Assembly: GCF_041415945.1 (NCBI RefSeq)
Contig: NZ_JBGCUS010000004.1
Location: forward strand, 21,874 to 85,873
Direction: 5' to 3'
DNA: 64,000 nt
Source of the DNA: Ancylobacter sp. IITR112
Lineage (GTDB): Bacteria; Pseudomonadota; Alphaproteobacteria; Rhizobiales; Xanthobacteraceae
This document shows, piece after piece, positions 55,807-63,855 of this stretch. How positions within the stretch are numbered: the first letter of the stretch is position 1; each line of letters begins with the position of its first letter. Below the pieces are notes generated by a model. It had not been told where the DNA came from and did not search any database. It saw nothing but the letters and a program-made list of their open reading frames with translations. Both the position numbers and the translations under genes were made by a program.

Positions 55807-56394
55807 ATGACCAAGTCCGCTGCCGCTCCTCGCCAGGCCGCCAAGGTCGTCCAGCTCCGCAAGGGCACCACCCTCGAAATGGTCAAGCTGTGCTGCGCCG
55901 ACGCCGCCACCGCCACGCTCATCTCCGAGCGCTTCGGCCTCACCGTGGTCGACGGCGACGGCATCCGCGAGCTTCATCACCGCCTGATCGTCGAGACCGC
56001 CGGCAGCCTCGACGAGGGCCTGGGCGAGCGCGCGATGCAGATCCATCTCCAGCGCATCGTCGGCGCCTATGTCGGCTCCGCCCATGGGGCCGGGCAGTTC
56101 TACAGCCGCGCGGTGACGGAGGCCCGCGACGCCACGGCCAAGGCCGCCAACGATACCCGCGACGAGGACCTCGACGGCCCGGTCGGCTTCGACAGCGCCG
56201 CGCAGCGCAAGCGCGAGTTCGCGGCTGACATGGCCCTGCAGTCCTACGCCCTGCGCATGGCGGCCGAGGGCGCCGTCGCTGCCTATGAGCACGTTGTCGG
56301 CGAGCGCTGGAAGCCCTTCGAGCGCCCGGTCGAGAACCCGGGCCAGAGCGTTGACCGCAAGGCGGCCGAGCTGCAGATGGCCGCCTTCGGCTGA
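55807..56394 (+). CDS. Conserved plasmid protein of unknown function
   Basis: 195 residues from ATG 55807, preceded by AAAGGAAATCGCC. Helical throughout: AKVVQLRKGTTLEMVKLCCADAATATLISERFGL, HHRLIVETAGSLDEGLGERAMQIHLQRIVGAYVGSAHGAGQFYSRAVTEARDATAKAAN. The context is a plasmid block, but no family is recognised. Two hairpins follow, the second split by an IS1182. Confidence 0.65.
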   Translation: MTKSAAAPRQAAKVVQLRKGTTLEMVKLCCADAATATLISERFGLTVVDGDGIRELHHRLIVETAGSLDEGLGERAMQIHLQRIVGAYVGSAHGAGQFYSRAVTEARDATAKAANDTRDEDLDGPVGFDSAAQRKREFAADMALQSYALRMAAEGAVAAYEHVVGERWKPFERPVENPGQSVDRKAAELQMAAFG

Positions 56395-56403
56395 GCTGCC
56401 CCT

Positions 56404-56425
56404 GGGCGAGGCTTCGGCCTCGCCC
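56404..56425 (+). terminator. Hairpin after the 55807 gene
   Basis: GGGCGAGGC-TTCG-GCCTCGCCC forms a nine-base stem with a stable TTCG tetraloop, nine bases past the stop codon. There is no T-run, so it may act with the second hairpin or as an RNA 3' end. Confidence 0.6.
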
Positions 56426-56480
56426 TCATCTCTCACTACCAAAAGGCCGGCCCATCAGGCAGGCTGTGTGGAAACGATTG

Positions 56481-56510
56481 GAGGCTCCGGTTTTTCCGGA
56501 GCCTCTTTTT
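56481..56510 (+). terminator. Internal terminator at the IS1182 left end
   Basis: GAGGCTCCGG-TTTTT-CCGGAGCCTC is a perfect ten-base stem followed by TTTTTG, reading to the right. It stops transcripts that enter the IS from outside in the plus direction, opposite to the transposase, so it would limit antisense reading into the transposase gene. Confidence 0.8.
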
Positions 56511-56513
56511 GTT

Positions 56514-57905
56514 TCAGGCGGCGGCTTGGCTGATATTGGTCGCGCGCAGGATGTTGTAGGCGAGGACGGAGAGGGCCATCTCGGTGCGTGTCCCCTTGAG
56601 GTTTCGGGTGAGGAAGCGTCCGCCGGCGGTCATCCTCTTGAGGGTGCCGAAGGGATGTTCCACGGCGCAGCGCCGTGCCCGCATCATCTGCGGCGTGGCG
56701 CGCGCATCCATCCGGTTGAGGGCCTCCTCATCCAGGTGGCGGGTGACCAGGCGCCGGGCGGCGGTGGTGCAGCGGGGCTTGAGCGCGCAGCCGGAGCAAT
56801 CGGGCGAGGCGTAGATGACGGCGCGATCCCTGCGCTGCAGCTGCTTGCGCAGGAGCCTGCGTCCGGCCGGACAGGCGAAACTGTCGCTTGCGGCCTCATA
56901 GGTGAAGGCGGTGCGGTCGAACAGCGTGCCGTCGCCCTGGCTGTTGACGGAGCGCTGGGCGGGCACGCAGGCGATGATGCCGTCGCGCTCGCAGGCGCTG
57001 GCATGGGCGCCGTTGTCGAATCCCTTATCGGCGACCACCGCCAACGCGTCGCGGCCGAGGCTCGCCTTGGTGGCGCGCGCCATGGGGTGAAGCTGACGCC
57101 GGTCGGTGGGTTCGTCGGTGACGTCGTGATGGACGATCAGGCCGGTGTCGGCATCCACGGCGGTCTGCACATTGTAGGAGGGTGGCTTGGGGCCCCGTCC
57201 GGCGCCCATGGGGCGCACGTCCTCCTCCCCGTCGACCAGGGTCGTCCGATCCGTCTCGTCGAGCCTCGCCGCCATGAGGTCAAGCTCCGTGCGCCGGGCG
57301 CGAAGGGCAGCGAGCGCCGCCTCGACTGCCTCGGGCGCATCGTCGGGCTCGGTCGCATCGGCCGCGTCCAGGCCGGCGAGATAAGCGGCGATCGTGGCAT
57401 CGAGCCGCGCCGCTTCCCGCCCGATCTCCTGACGGCCCATGATCTTCTGTGCGCTCGCCGCAGCGCGGAACTTCGACCCGTCCAGGGCCACCAGCCGGGC
57501 CGAGAACAGGCCCGCATCCCGGCACACCAGCACGAAGGCCCGGCAGGCGCCGACGATGGCGGGGCCGTTGTCGCGACGGAAGTCGGCGATGGTCTTGAAG
57601 TCCGGCGCAAGCTGCCGCAGCAGCCACATGGCCTCGACATCCCGCCAGCAGGCCCGCTCCAGCCGCCGCGACGAGCGGACCTCGTTGAAATAGCCCCACA
57701 CATAGAGCTTCAGGAGATCGCGCGGATCATAGCCCGGCCGGCCGGTCGCCGCGGGCGCGGCCCGCCCGAACCCCAGCGCCTCAACATCCAGTCCATCGAC
57801 AAAGGCGTCGATCACCCGAACCGGCGCATCGCCGGCCACGTAATCCTCGATCCGCGCCGGCAGAAGCGACGCCTGTCCCCGATCCGTGCCGACAATGTAC
57901 CCCAT
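56514..57905 (-). CDS. IS1182-family transposase
   Basis: 463 residues. The DUF772-type N-terminus (GRPGYDPRDLLKLYVWGYFNEVRSSRRLERACWRDVEAMWLLRQLAPDFKTIADFRRDN), the DDE core (FSARLVALDGSKFRAAAS, DALAVVADKGFDNGAHA and the late RRCAVEHPFGTLKRMTAGGRFLTRNLKG) and the Cys cluster (CSGCALKPRC) are all complete. It is likely active. Confidence 0.9.
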   Translation of the reverse strand: MGYIVGTDRGQASLLPARIEDYVAGDAPVRVIDAFVDGLDVEALGFGRAAPAATGRPGYDPRDLLKLYVWGYFNEVRSSRRLERACWRDVEAMWLLRQLAPDFKTIADFRRDNGPAIVGACRAFVLVCRDAGLFSARLVALDGSKFRAAASAQKIMGRQEIGREAARLDATIAAYLAGLDAADATEPDDAPEAVEAALAALRARRTELDLMAARLDETDRTTLVDGEEDVRPMGAGRGPKPPSYNVQTAVDADTGLIVHHDVTDEPTDRRQLHPMARATKASLGRDALAVVADKGFDNGAHASACERDGIIACVPAQRSVNSQGDGTLFDRTAFTYEAASDSFACPAGRRLLRKQLQRRDRAVIYASPDCSGCALKPRCTTAARRLVTRHLDEEALNRMDARATPQMMRARRCAVEHPFGTLKRMTAGGRFLTRNLKGTRTEMALSVLAYNILRATNISQAAA

Positions 57906-57974
57906 GAAAATGGCCGCCCCGTTCCCGAGGCGGCCATCTTATCAATCAGACGCTTTCCACACAGCCTGCATCAG

Positions 57975-58415
57975 GGTCGGCCTTTTCTCTTGTCGCCATC
58001 GCGTCCTGCCGGCGCGGGGCTCTACTTGCTGAGCCGCCGAGGACGATCTTTTCGACGGAGCGCTGCGCAGATTGGTCAGCACGGCGGCGACATTCGTTCG
58101 AGCAGTCGGCCCCTTTTAGCCGGATATCACGCCTGCGACCTGTCTCGCCCCTCTGCGAATTTCCAGACCGTGACGATGGGAGAGCGGCCGGGAGTGGCGC
58201 GCTGGCGCGGCCCGTCCCGGACGGCGGTCCTGCCGGGTCCGGCGGCCCGCGCAACGGCTGCGCCGTCCTCCACTGCGTTCCGGCCCTGACCACCCCGTCG
58301 CGCAGGCGCGCCGGGGACCCCGGTCGGGTGCGCGGACCTCATGACCGTCCCCGCCTGACGGACCTCCGTGACGGGGCCGCGATCGGCGCGGCCTCCATGA
58401 AGGAGGTTCGGGACA
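57975..58415. other. No gene recognised; ArdC leader
   Basis: About 440 bases of GC-rich DNA with overlapping weak frames and no domain. It contains several short inverted repeats close to the ArdC start and ends with GAAGGAGG, the ribosome binding site of ardC. Confidence 0.4.
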
Positions 58416-59345
58416 ATGAAAAGGAAGGAAAGCAGGCCGCGCACCGACATCTATGCGCAGATCACGGAAAAACTCGTCGCCGCGCTGGAGAAGGGGGTGC
58501 GTCCTTGGGTGCAGCCCTGGAGCGCAGGCAATGTGAAGGGCCGCGTGACGCGGCCGCTGCGCCACAATGGCGAACCCTACACCGGCATGAATGTGCTGCT
58601 GCTCTGGTTGGAGAGCATGGCGCGCGGCTTCGCCTCGCCGATGTGGATGACCTTCAGACAGGCATCCGAGCTCGACGCCCATGTCCGCAAGGGCGAAAGC
58701 GGCGCGACCGTCGTCTATGCCAGCCGGTTCAAGCGCACGGAGACCGACGCGCGCGGCGACGAGGTCGAGCGGGAAATTCCCTTCCTCAAAGCCTACACCG
58801 TCTTCAATTGCGACCAGATCGAGGGCTTGCCGGAACACTACTATGCCCGGCCCGCCGAACCGATCGCCAACCCGATCGAGCGGGTCGCGCATGCCGACCG
58901 CTTTTTCGGCAATACCGGGGCAGTGATCCGCCACGGCGGGACGAAGGCCTTCTTCGCCCCGTCCAGCGACCATGTCCAGATGCCGCCGTTCGAGAGCTTC
59001 CGCGACGCGGCGAGCTACTACGCCGTTCTTGGACATGAATGCGTCCACTGGGCCGGCGCGTCACATCGGCTCAACCGGGACCTCAGCCGCTACCACCAGG
59101 ATCGCAGCGAGCGGGCGCGCGAAGAGCTCATCGCCGACATCGGCGCGAGCTTCCTCTGCGCCGATCTCGGCCTGGTGCCGGAGCTCGAGCCGCGGGCGGA
59201 CCACGCGAGCTACGTCGCCTCCTGGCTCAAGGTGCTGCAGGACGACCGCAGGGCGATCTTCGCCGCAGCTGCCCATGCGCAGCGGGCGGTCGCCTATCTG
59301 CACGGCCTTCAGCCATTGGCGGAGAGCGAGCGGGAGGCAGCCTGA
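58416..59345 (+). CDS. ArdC-like anti-restriction protein (ssDNA-binding, zincin)
   Basis: 309 residues from ATG 58416, after GAAGGAGG. The N-terminal ssDNA-binding ArdC domain (RTDIYAQITEKLVAALEKGVRPWVQPW, GMNVLLLW, SPMWMTFRQASELDAHVRKGESGATVVYASRF) is followed by a zincin-like metallopeptidase region with HECVHWAGA near 209-217 (HExxH) and a later Glu in REELIADIGASFLC. Plasmid ArdC proteins protect incoming ssDNA from restriction enzymes. The last 40 codons are duplicated at 63856-64000. Confidence 0.85.
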   Translation: MKRKESRPRTDIYAQITEKLVAALEKGVRPWVQPWSAGNVKGRVTRPLRHNGEPYTGMNVLLLWLESMARGFASPMWMTFRQASELDAHVRKGESGATVVYASRFKRTETDARGDEVEREIPFLKAYTVFNCDQIEGLPEHYYARPAEPIANPIERVAHADRFFGNTGAVIRHGGTKAFFAPSSDHVQMPPFESFRDAASYYAVLGHECVHWAGASHRLNRDLSRYHQDRSERAREELIADIGASFLCADLGLVPELEPRADHASYVASWLKVLQDDRRAIFAAAAHAQRAVAYLHGLQPLAESEREAA

Positions 59346-59370
59346 TGCTTCACGCTCCGCCTTCGAACGG
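59226..59370 (+). repeat. First copy of the 145-base direct repeat
   Basis: This is the resident copy, lying in the complete ardC and PAPS-reductase-like genes. The second copy is at 63856-64000. Confidence 0.9.
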
Positions 59371-60214
59371 GGAGGGCGCCGAGTCCTCCCCGGCGATCCG
59401 CCTGCGCGTGCTCAGCCTCGGCGCCGGCGTGCAGTCCACCACCCTCGCGCTGCTCGCCGCCCATGGCGAGATCGGCCCCATGCCCGACTGTGCGATCTTC
59501 GCTGATACGCGCTGGGAGCCCAAGCCGGTCTACGAGCACCTGGCCTGGCTCATGTCGCCCAACGTCCTGCCATTCCCGGTCCATATCGTGTCTGCCGGTG
59601 ATATCCGGGCGAATCTCATCGCGGCGGCGGGAGGCCGCCGCTGGGAATCGATCCCCGCGTTCACGCGCCGTGTGGACCGGCAGGGGCGCGTCTCGGTCGG
59701 CATGATTCGGCGCCAATGCACCGGCGACTACAAGATCGATCCAATCCGTCGGAAGGTGCGCGCGCTCGCCGGCTTGACGCGCCGGCGGTCGCCGGCCGTG
59801 CCGGTTGTCGAGCAATGGATCGGCATCTCGACCGACGAGATCATCCGCATGAAGCCGAGCTTCGAGAGCTGGCGCCTCAACCGCTGGCCGCTCGTCGAAA
59901 GGCGCATGTCGCGACGCGACTGCCTGTCCTGGCTGGAGCGGCACGGCTATCCGCGGCCCCCGAAAAGCGCCTGCATCGGCTGCCCGTTCCACAGCGACGC
60001 GGCGTGGCGGCGCCTGCGCGACGACGATCCGGCGGGCTGGGCCGATGCGGTCGCGGTCGACCGGACGATCCGCCGCGGCCTGCGCGGCATCCGGGGCGAG
60101 GTCTATCTCCATCGCTCAGCGATGCCACTGGAAGACGCCGACCTCACCACAGCGGCCGATCACGGCCAGCTCGATCTCTGGCCCAACGAATGCGAAGGGA
60201 TGTGCGGCCTGTAG
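59345..60214 (+). CDS. PAPS-reductase-like (adenine nucleotide alpha hydrolase) protein
   Basis: 289 residues, ATG 59345, sharing one base with the ArdC stop. VLSLGAGVQSTTLALLAAHGEIG is the PP-loop of the PAPS reductase/N-type ATP pyrophosphatase family, followed by FADTRWEPKPVYEHLAWL. Cys residues occur in RRQCTGDYK, SACIGCPFHSDAAW and near the end (CEGMCG), a possible iron-sulphur set like that of DndC and TtcA. Related proteins of mobile elements (IbrA type) work with a ParB-like partner; here a ParB-like gene lies 6.5 kb upstream. The function is unknown. Confidence 0.75.
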   Translation: MLHAPPSNGEGAESSPAIRLRVLSLGAGVQSTTLALLAAHGEIGPMPDCAIFADTRWEPKPVYEHLAWLMSPNVLPFPVHIVSAGDIRANLIAAAGGRRWESIPAFTRRVDRQGRVSVGMIRRQCTGDYKIDPIRRKVRALAGLTRRRSPAVPVVEQWIGISTDEIIRMKPSFESWRLNRWPLVERRMSRRDCLSWLERHGYPRPPKSACIGCPFHSDAAWRRLRDDDPAGWADAVAVDRTIRRGLRGIRGEVYLHRSAMPLEDADLTTAADHGQLDLWPNECEGMCGL

Positions 60215-60271
60215 GCCGGGGCTGGCGCCAGTCATTCAATTGCATTACACTGATGGAACGAGGAGGCGATC

Positions 60272-60577
60272 ATGGCTGCCAACGCACTTGTTCAGACCCG
60301 CATCGATGCCGACGTGCGCGACCGCGCATCCGCCGTGCTCGAAGGCATGGGCCTCACCGTGTCGGATGCCGTGCGTATCCTGCTCACCCGTACCGCCAAC
60401 GAGGGCGCTCTGCCGCTCGAGCTCGTCACCAACAGCGAGGCGCATGACGCCTGGTTCCGGGCAAAGGTGCAGGAGGCACTGCAGGACACCCAGTCCGATA
60501 TTCCCGATGAGCAGGCCGAGGCGCATTTCGCCGAGCGCCGCGCCGCGGCCCGGCGCAAGGCGGCCCCCGGATCGTGA
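60272..60577 (+). CDS. RelB/DinJ family antitoxin
   Basis: 101 residues: ALVQTRIDADVRDRASAVLEGMGLTVSDAVRILLTRTANEGALPLEL is the ribbon-helix-helix N-terminus of RelB/DinJ. The C-terminal part binds the toxin. It overlaps the toxin start by GTGA, and both are directed away from the PAPS-reductase-like gene. Confidence 0.85.
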   Translation: MAANALVQTRIDADVRDRASAVLEGMGLTVSDAVRILLTRTANEGALPLELVTNSEAHDAWFRAKVQEALQDTQSDIPDEQAEAHFAERRAAARRKAAPGS

Positions 60578-60867
60578 ACCTCGTCTGGTCCGCGCTCGCA
60601 CTTGCCGATCGCGACAGCATCTTCAGCCATATCGAAGCGGACAATCCGCGCGCGGCGATCGCGGTCGATGAGCGGATCGCGGGCGCTGCGCGCCGGTTGA
60701 TCGACTTTCCGGAGAGCGGCCGTCCCGGCCGCGTCGCCGGTACGCGGGAACTCGTCATCCCGGGCACACCCTACATCGCCGCCTACGTCGTGACCGTGGA
60801 GAAGGTCCGGATTCTCCGTGTCCTGCACGGAGCTCAAAGGTGGCCGGACGAGCTGCCGGAAGGCTGA
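60574..60867 (+). CDS. RelE/ParE family toxin
   Basis: 97 residues from GTG 60574. VNLVWSALALADRDSIFSHIEADNPRAAIAVDERIAGAARRLIDFPESGRPGRVAGTRELVIPGTPYIAAYVVTVEKVRILRVLHGAQRWP is a complete ParE/RelE fold; the GTRELVI...PYIAAYVV and ILRVLHGAQ blocks are typical of the ParE side. Either gyrase or ribosome-bound mRNA could be the target. Confidence 0.85.
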   Translation: MNLVWSALALADRDSIFSHIEADNPRAAIAVDERIAGAARRLIDFPESGRPGRVAGTRELVIPGTPYIAAYVVTVEKVRILRVLHGAQRWPDELPEG

Positions 60868-60957
60868 GCCCGGTTCGGATACGACCGAGGGCGGCCGCAG
60901 CGCTGTGCCAGGCCGTCTTCCTCTCAATGACGACCCATCATACCGGCAGTCGGGCCG

Positions 60958-61057
60958 CGTCAAGGACGCGCGGTGCCCCCAATTTTGCCGCCGCTGCGCG
61001 ACGACAAAATCGGCACCCCCACGCGCCGGCGCTGCCGGTCGCTGCGCGATCCTTGAC
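60958..61057. promoter_or_regulatory. Inverted repeat GTCAAGG...CCTTGAC in the leader of the 61114 gene
   Basis: Arms GTCAAGG (60958-60964) and CCTTGAC (61051-61057) flank a further palindrome-like pair ATTTTG...CAAAAT around 60983-61008. The same GTCAAGG/CCTTGAC arms occur at 43628-43667 before the DUF1419 gene. It lies about 56 bases before a small gene with an AAGGAGG site. Confidence 0.5.
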
Positions 61058-61113
61058 CCGTCCCTCCAACGCCCGGTGCGCCGCCTCCCGTCATCGAGAC
61101 GAAGGAGGTTCAC

Positions 61114-61272
61114 ATGACGAAGGTTCTCGACATCTACGCCGAAATCGCTGAGCTGCGCTCCGAGCTCGCGCACTGCATCCTCACCCGCAAGGAGCGCAGG
61201 GAGTCGCAACAGCGCCTTGAAGAGCTGCTCGCGGAGGCCGAGCGTCGCAGCCGCGAGGCGGAGGGGGCGTGA
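61114..61272 (+). CDS. Small helical protein of unknown function
   Basis: 52 residues from ATG 61114, which lies seven bases after AAGGAGG: TKVLDIYAEIAELRSELAHCILTRKERRESQQRLEELLAEAERRSREAEG, a single charged coiled coil. The strong ribosome binding site and clean helix make it a credible gene. No family is recognised. Confidence 0.6.
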   Translation: MTKVLDIYAEIAELRSELAHCILTRKERRESQQRLEELLAEAERRSREAEGA

Positions 61273-62099
61273 GCCCCCTTTTTTGTCGGCGCCGGCACTC
61301 CCGGTCCTGAGTCTTCCGCTCTTCGATGCTTCTGGTCGGGCAGGCCCGCACCGCGGGCAGGCGCTCTCGTCTCCGTTGTCCGCCAGCGGGAGGACTAGGC
61401 TTGGCGGTCTCGGCCTCTCCCGACCACGGCAGGTTGCCGGTTGCGGGAGCCGGATGGTGACACCTTGCGCGGAGGGTAGCGTTCCAGCCCTGCGGCGAAC
61501 CGCTGCCGGGCCGTGGGACCGCTTTCGTTATGTCGGCGACGGGATGGGGTGCTGGGCCGGCCAGTGCGGTGCGCGGACCGCGGATCCGCGATCTGGGCGG
61601 AGTGAGCGGATAGCGCGCGGCATTGTGCCGTCGGGAGCTTGGCGATCTTCGCGCATGTCGCATTCCCCCGGTGTTGCGACGGCCTCCCCCATGGCGAACC
61701 CGATGTGGCAGGTCTGGCCGAAGGACGGGCGCTGCGCGCCCTCGATCTTGTCCCCGCAACGTCCGGCGCTGGCTTTTTTCCGCCGCCGGCCACCCCGAAG
61801 GGGACCCCGGCCGGCTTTGCATCGCGAAGCATATGTGGACGCCCCTATCGGGGGAAGATGCATTTTTCGAGCAGGAGCAAGAAACGGTCGGGTGCTTCCA
61901 TATGTCCGGCCTCTGCGAGGCGGCGCATCTGGCCGCGGGCCCTGATGAAGTCCGCGGATCCTGGTCCCTATCAAAAAAACGCGCTCATATGGCGCAGCCT
62001 CGCGAACGGGTTGTCCTGATCCAACGGATTGACCGACTTGCATCATACTCTCTGGTGCACCCCTCCCGAACTGTTGTGAGGCCGAGCCTCGAATGACGA
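61273..62099. other. No protein gene; possible IS110/IS1111 non-coding region in the right part
   Basis: About 830 bases. The left two-thirds has only shadow frames. The right third (about 61850-62099) is the region just downstream of the IS110-type transposase fragment on the minus strand; in IS1111-group elements a non-coding guide RNA can lie 3' of the gene. No conserved structure was identified by eye. Confidence 0.4.
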
Positions 62100-62603
62100 T
62101 CAGATCGCGGCCGGCGCCGGCGTCACGATGCTGTTGCTGAAGGCACGCTTGCGCATGAGGACCGCCCAGGCAATGCGCGCCAGCTTGTTCGCCAGCGCCA
62201 CGGTGACGAGCCTTGCCGGCTTCTTTCCCAGCAGCCCGCGCACCCAATCGAGCAGCCGGTCCGGGGAGTTGATCCGCGCCGATCGGATGATCGCGGTGGA
62301 ACCCACGACGAGTAGCGTGCGCAGGTATTTGTTGCCGGCCTTGGTGATCTTGCCGAGCCGCTCCTTGTTGCCGGACGAGTTCTGCCGTGGCGTCAGCCCG
62401 AGCCATGCCGCCATCGCGCGCCCGGAATCGAACTGCGCGGCATCGTCGATCGTCGCGGCCAGCGCGGTCGCGGTCACCAGGCCGATGCCGGGAATCGTGG
62501 CGGGCCGGCGGCTGTCCTCGTTGGCCCGGTGCCAGGCGAGCATCTCGGCATCGAGCGTCGCGATCTGCTCTTCGAGCGCTTCGAGCTGTCCGACATGGAG
62601 CTC
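62100..62603 (-). pseudogene. IS110-family transposase, N-terminus lost
   Basis: The retained C-terminal part reads EELHVGQLEALEEQIATLDAEMLAWHRANEDSRRPATIPGIGLVTATALAATIDDAAQFDSGRAMAAWLGLTPRQNSSGNKERLGKITKAGNKYLRTLLVVGSTAIIRSARINSPDRLLDWVRGLLGKKPARLVTVALANKLARIAWAVLMRKRAF. This is the Tnp_20 domain with its serine region. The DEDD N-terminal domain has been lost at the junction with a tyrosine recombinase fragment near 62604. Confidence 0.8.
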
Positions 62604-62981
62604 TTCGTCAATGCGCAGGGTGAGCCGATGACCCGTGCAGGGTTCGAGTATGTGCTCGACAAGCATGTCCGCGAGGCGGCCGAGACCTGCGCATCGTTGC
62701 GTGATCGGAGCGTGTCGCCACATCAGCTCCGGCACAGCTGCGCGGTCGTCATGCTGCAGGCCACCCACGACATCCGGAAGGTCGCCCTGTGGCTCGGTCA
62801 TGCCGACATCCGCACGACGGAGGTTTATCTCCGCATGGACCCTTCCGAAAAGCTGGAAGCGGTCGAAGCGGTCGTCCCGCCGGAGCTCAGGCGTGGCCGG
62901 TTCAAGGCACCGGATGCGCTGATCGCATCCTTGCTCTTGGACCTGGAGGCACCGGCCGGATCGGAACGGCTCCGCACCTGA
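62604..62981 (+). pseudogene. Tyrosine recombinase (site-specific integrase), C-terminal fragment
   Basis: LFVNAQGEPMTRAGFEYVLDKHVREAAETCASLRDRSVSPHQLRHSCAVVMLQATHDIRKVALWLGHADIRTTEVYLRMDPSEK has the H-x2-R (HQLRH), LGH and Y (TTEVYLRMD) signature of the catalytic domain. The first 200 or so residues, including the first catalytic Arg, were lost where the IS110 fragment joins. It ends at 62981. Confidence 0.85.
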
Positions 62982-63418
62982 AGCGGCTCTCTCGCCCAAT
63001 CGCCCCGGTCCTGCACCGGCATCATGCTCGACACGGTCTGTGCCGTGTCGAGCGGGGCATGTGTCGTCGGGTCAGAGGCAGGTGGCCGTGACCACGGGAG
63101 GGTGATGCACCGGCGGCGCTGAGCATGCTGATGAGGCGCCGACCGCCAGCGTCGATCTCTGCCGATCATGCGGCGAAGCCCCCAGGCGGCCTCTCTTCTG
63201 GGCTGGTCTGGCGCCGGCCCGGCCTTGGCCTGCAACGGCTCCGCCGACCTTCTTCCCCTGACCGCAAGCGGTCATTCCTCGCGGGACAACAAGCTCGGCT
63301 GCCGCCGTCCTCCGCTGCCGCTGCGGCCCACAAGGGGTGCAGCCGTCCGGTCCGTCGCCTCTCGACCGCCATCGAGGCCGCATCGGGCGGCTTCGGGCAA
63401 AGCTCAGGAGATACGACA
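62982..63418. other. No gene recognised; leader of the DUF736 gene
   Basis: About 440 bases with shadow frames only. It ends with AGCTCAGGAG, the ribosome binding site of the DUF736 gene. Confidence 0.4.
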
Positions 63419-63718
63419 ATGGCTCAGATCGGCACCTTCACCCGCGACGAGAACGGCGCCTATGCCGGGACGATCAAGACCCTCACCCTCAACGTCAAGG
63501 CCACCATCAAGCCCTGCGACCGCGACACCGACAAGGCGCCCGACTATCGCGTCACCGCCAACGGCGTCGAGTTCGGCGCCGGCTGGAGCCGGACCGCCCG
63601 CGAGACCGGCGCCGAATACCTCTCACTCAAGCTCGACGATCCGTCCTTCACGACCCCGGTCTACGCCTCCCTGGTCCAGGGCGACAAGGGCGAGCACAAG
63701 CTCATCTGGTCGCGGTGA
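63419..63718 (+). CDS. DUF736 family protein
   Basis: 99 residues from ATG 63419: MAQIGTFTRDENGAYAGTIKTLTLNVKATIKPCDRDTDKAPDYRVTANGVEFGAGWSRTARETGAEYLSLKLDDPSFTTPVYASLVQGDKGEHKLIWSR. This is the complete DUF736, a small beta-rich protein found on many alphaproteobacterial plasmids and near conjugation genes; its role is unknown. A near-perfect hairpin (63727-63753) follows. Confidence 0.9.
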   Translation: MAQIGTFTRDENGAYAGTIKTLTLNVKATIKPCDRDTDKAPDYRVTANGVEFGAGWSRTARETGAEYLSLKLDDPSFTTPVYASLVQGDKGEHKLIWSR

Positions 63719-63726
63719 CCGGCCAA

Positions 63727-63753
63727 GGGCGCTCCGCTTCCCGCGGGGCGCCC
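63727..63753 (+). terminator. Hairpin after the DUF736 gene
   Basis: GGGCGCTCCGC-TTCCC-GCGGGGCGCCC is an 11-base stem with one wobble pair, eight bases past the stop codon. It has no T-run but is the likely transcript end. Confidence 0.6.
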
Positions 63754-63770
63754 GCCTTCCATCCCCGCAA

Positions 63771-63855
63771 TTATGCGGAGCAGAACCCCCGCCGAAGCCG
63801 GCGGCAACACAGACCTTACAGGCCAGCGCTCCGCAAAATCCCGCTCTCCGCATAA
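63771..63855. repeat. TTATGCGGAG/CTCCGCATAA inverted repeat at a duplication junction
   Basis: TTATGCGGAG (63771-63780) and CTCCGCATAA (63846-63855) are exact reverse complements 85 bases apart outside-to-outside. Inside is a CCGCCG-AAGC-CGGCGG hairpin. The left arm is also part of CCGCA-ATTA-TGCGG (63765-63778), a core-type site for a tyrosine recombinase. The duplicated ardC sequence starts at the next base, 63856, so this is probably a recombination site. Confidence 0.6.

Larger units (their letters stand above)
56459..57969. mobile_element. Complete IS1182-family element
   Basis: 1,511 bp with inverted ends GCAGGCTGTGTGGAAA (56459) and TTTCCACACAGCCTGC (to 57969), flanked by the direct repeat ATCAG (56454-56458 and 57970-57974), a five-base target duplication. 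One transposase gene on the minus strand fills it. Confidence 0.9.
56441..57986 (+). terminator. Rho-independent terminator split by IS1182
   Basis: AAAAGGCCG (56441-56449) on one side of the IS and CGGCCTTTT (57978-57986) on the other are exact reverse complements. Removing the IS and one ATCAG copy would restore a stem with a loop of about 13 bases and a TTTTCTCTT tail. The element has therefore landed in the terminator loop. Confidence 0.75.
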
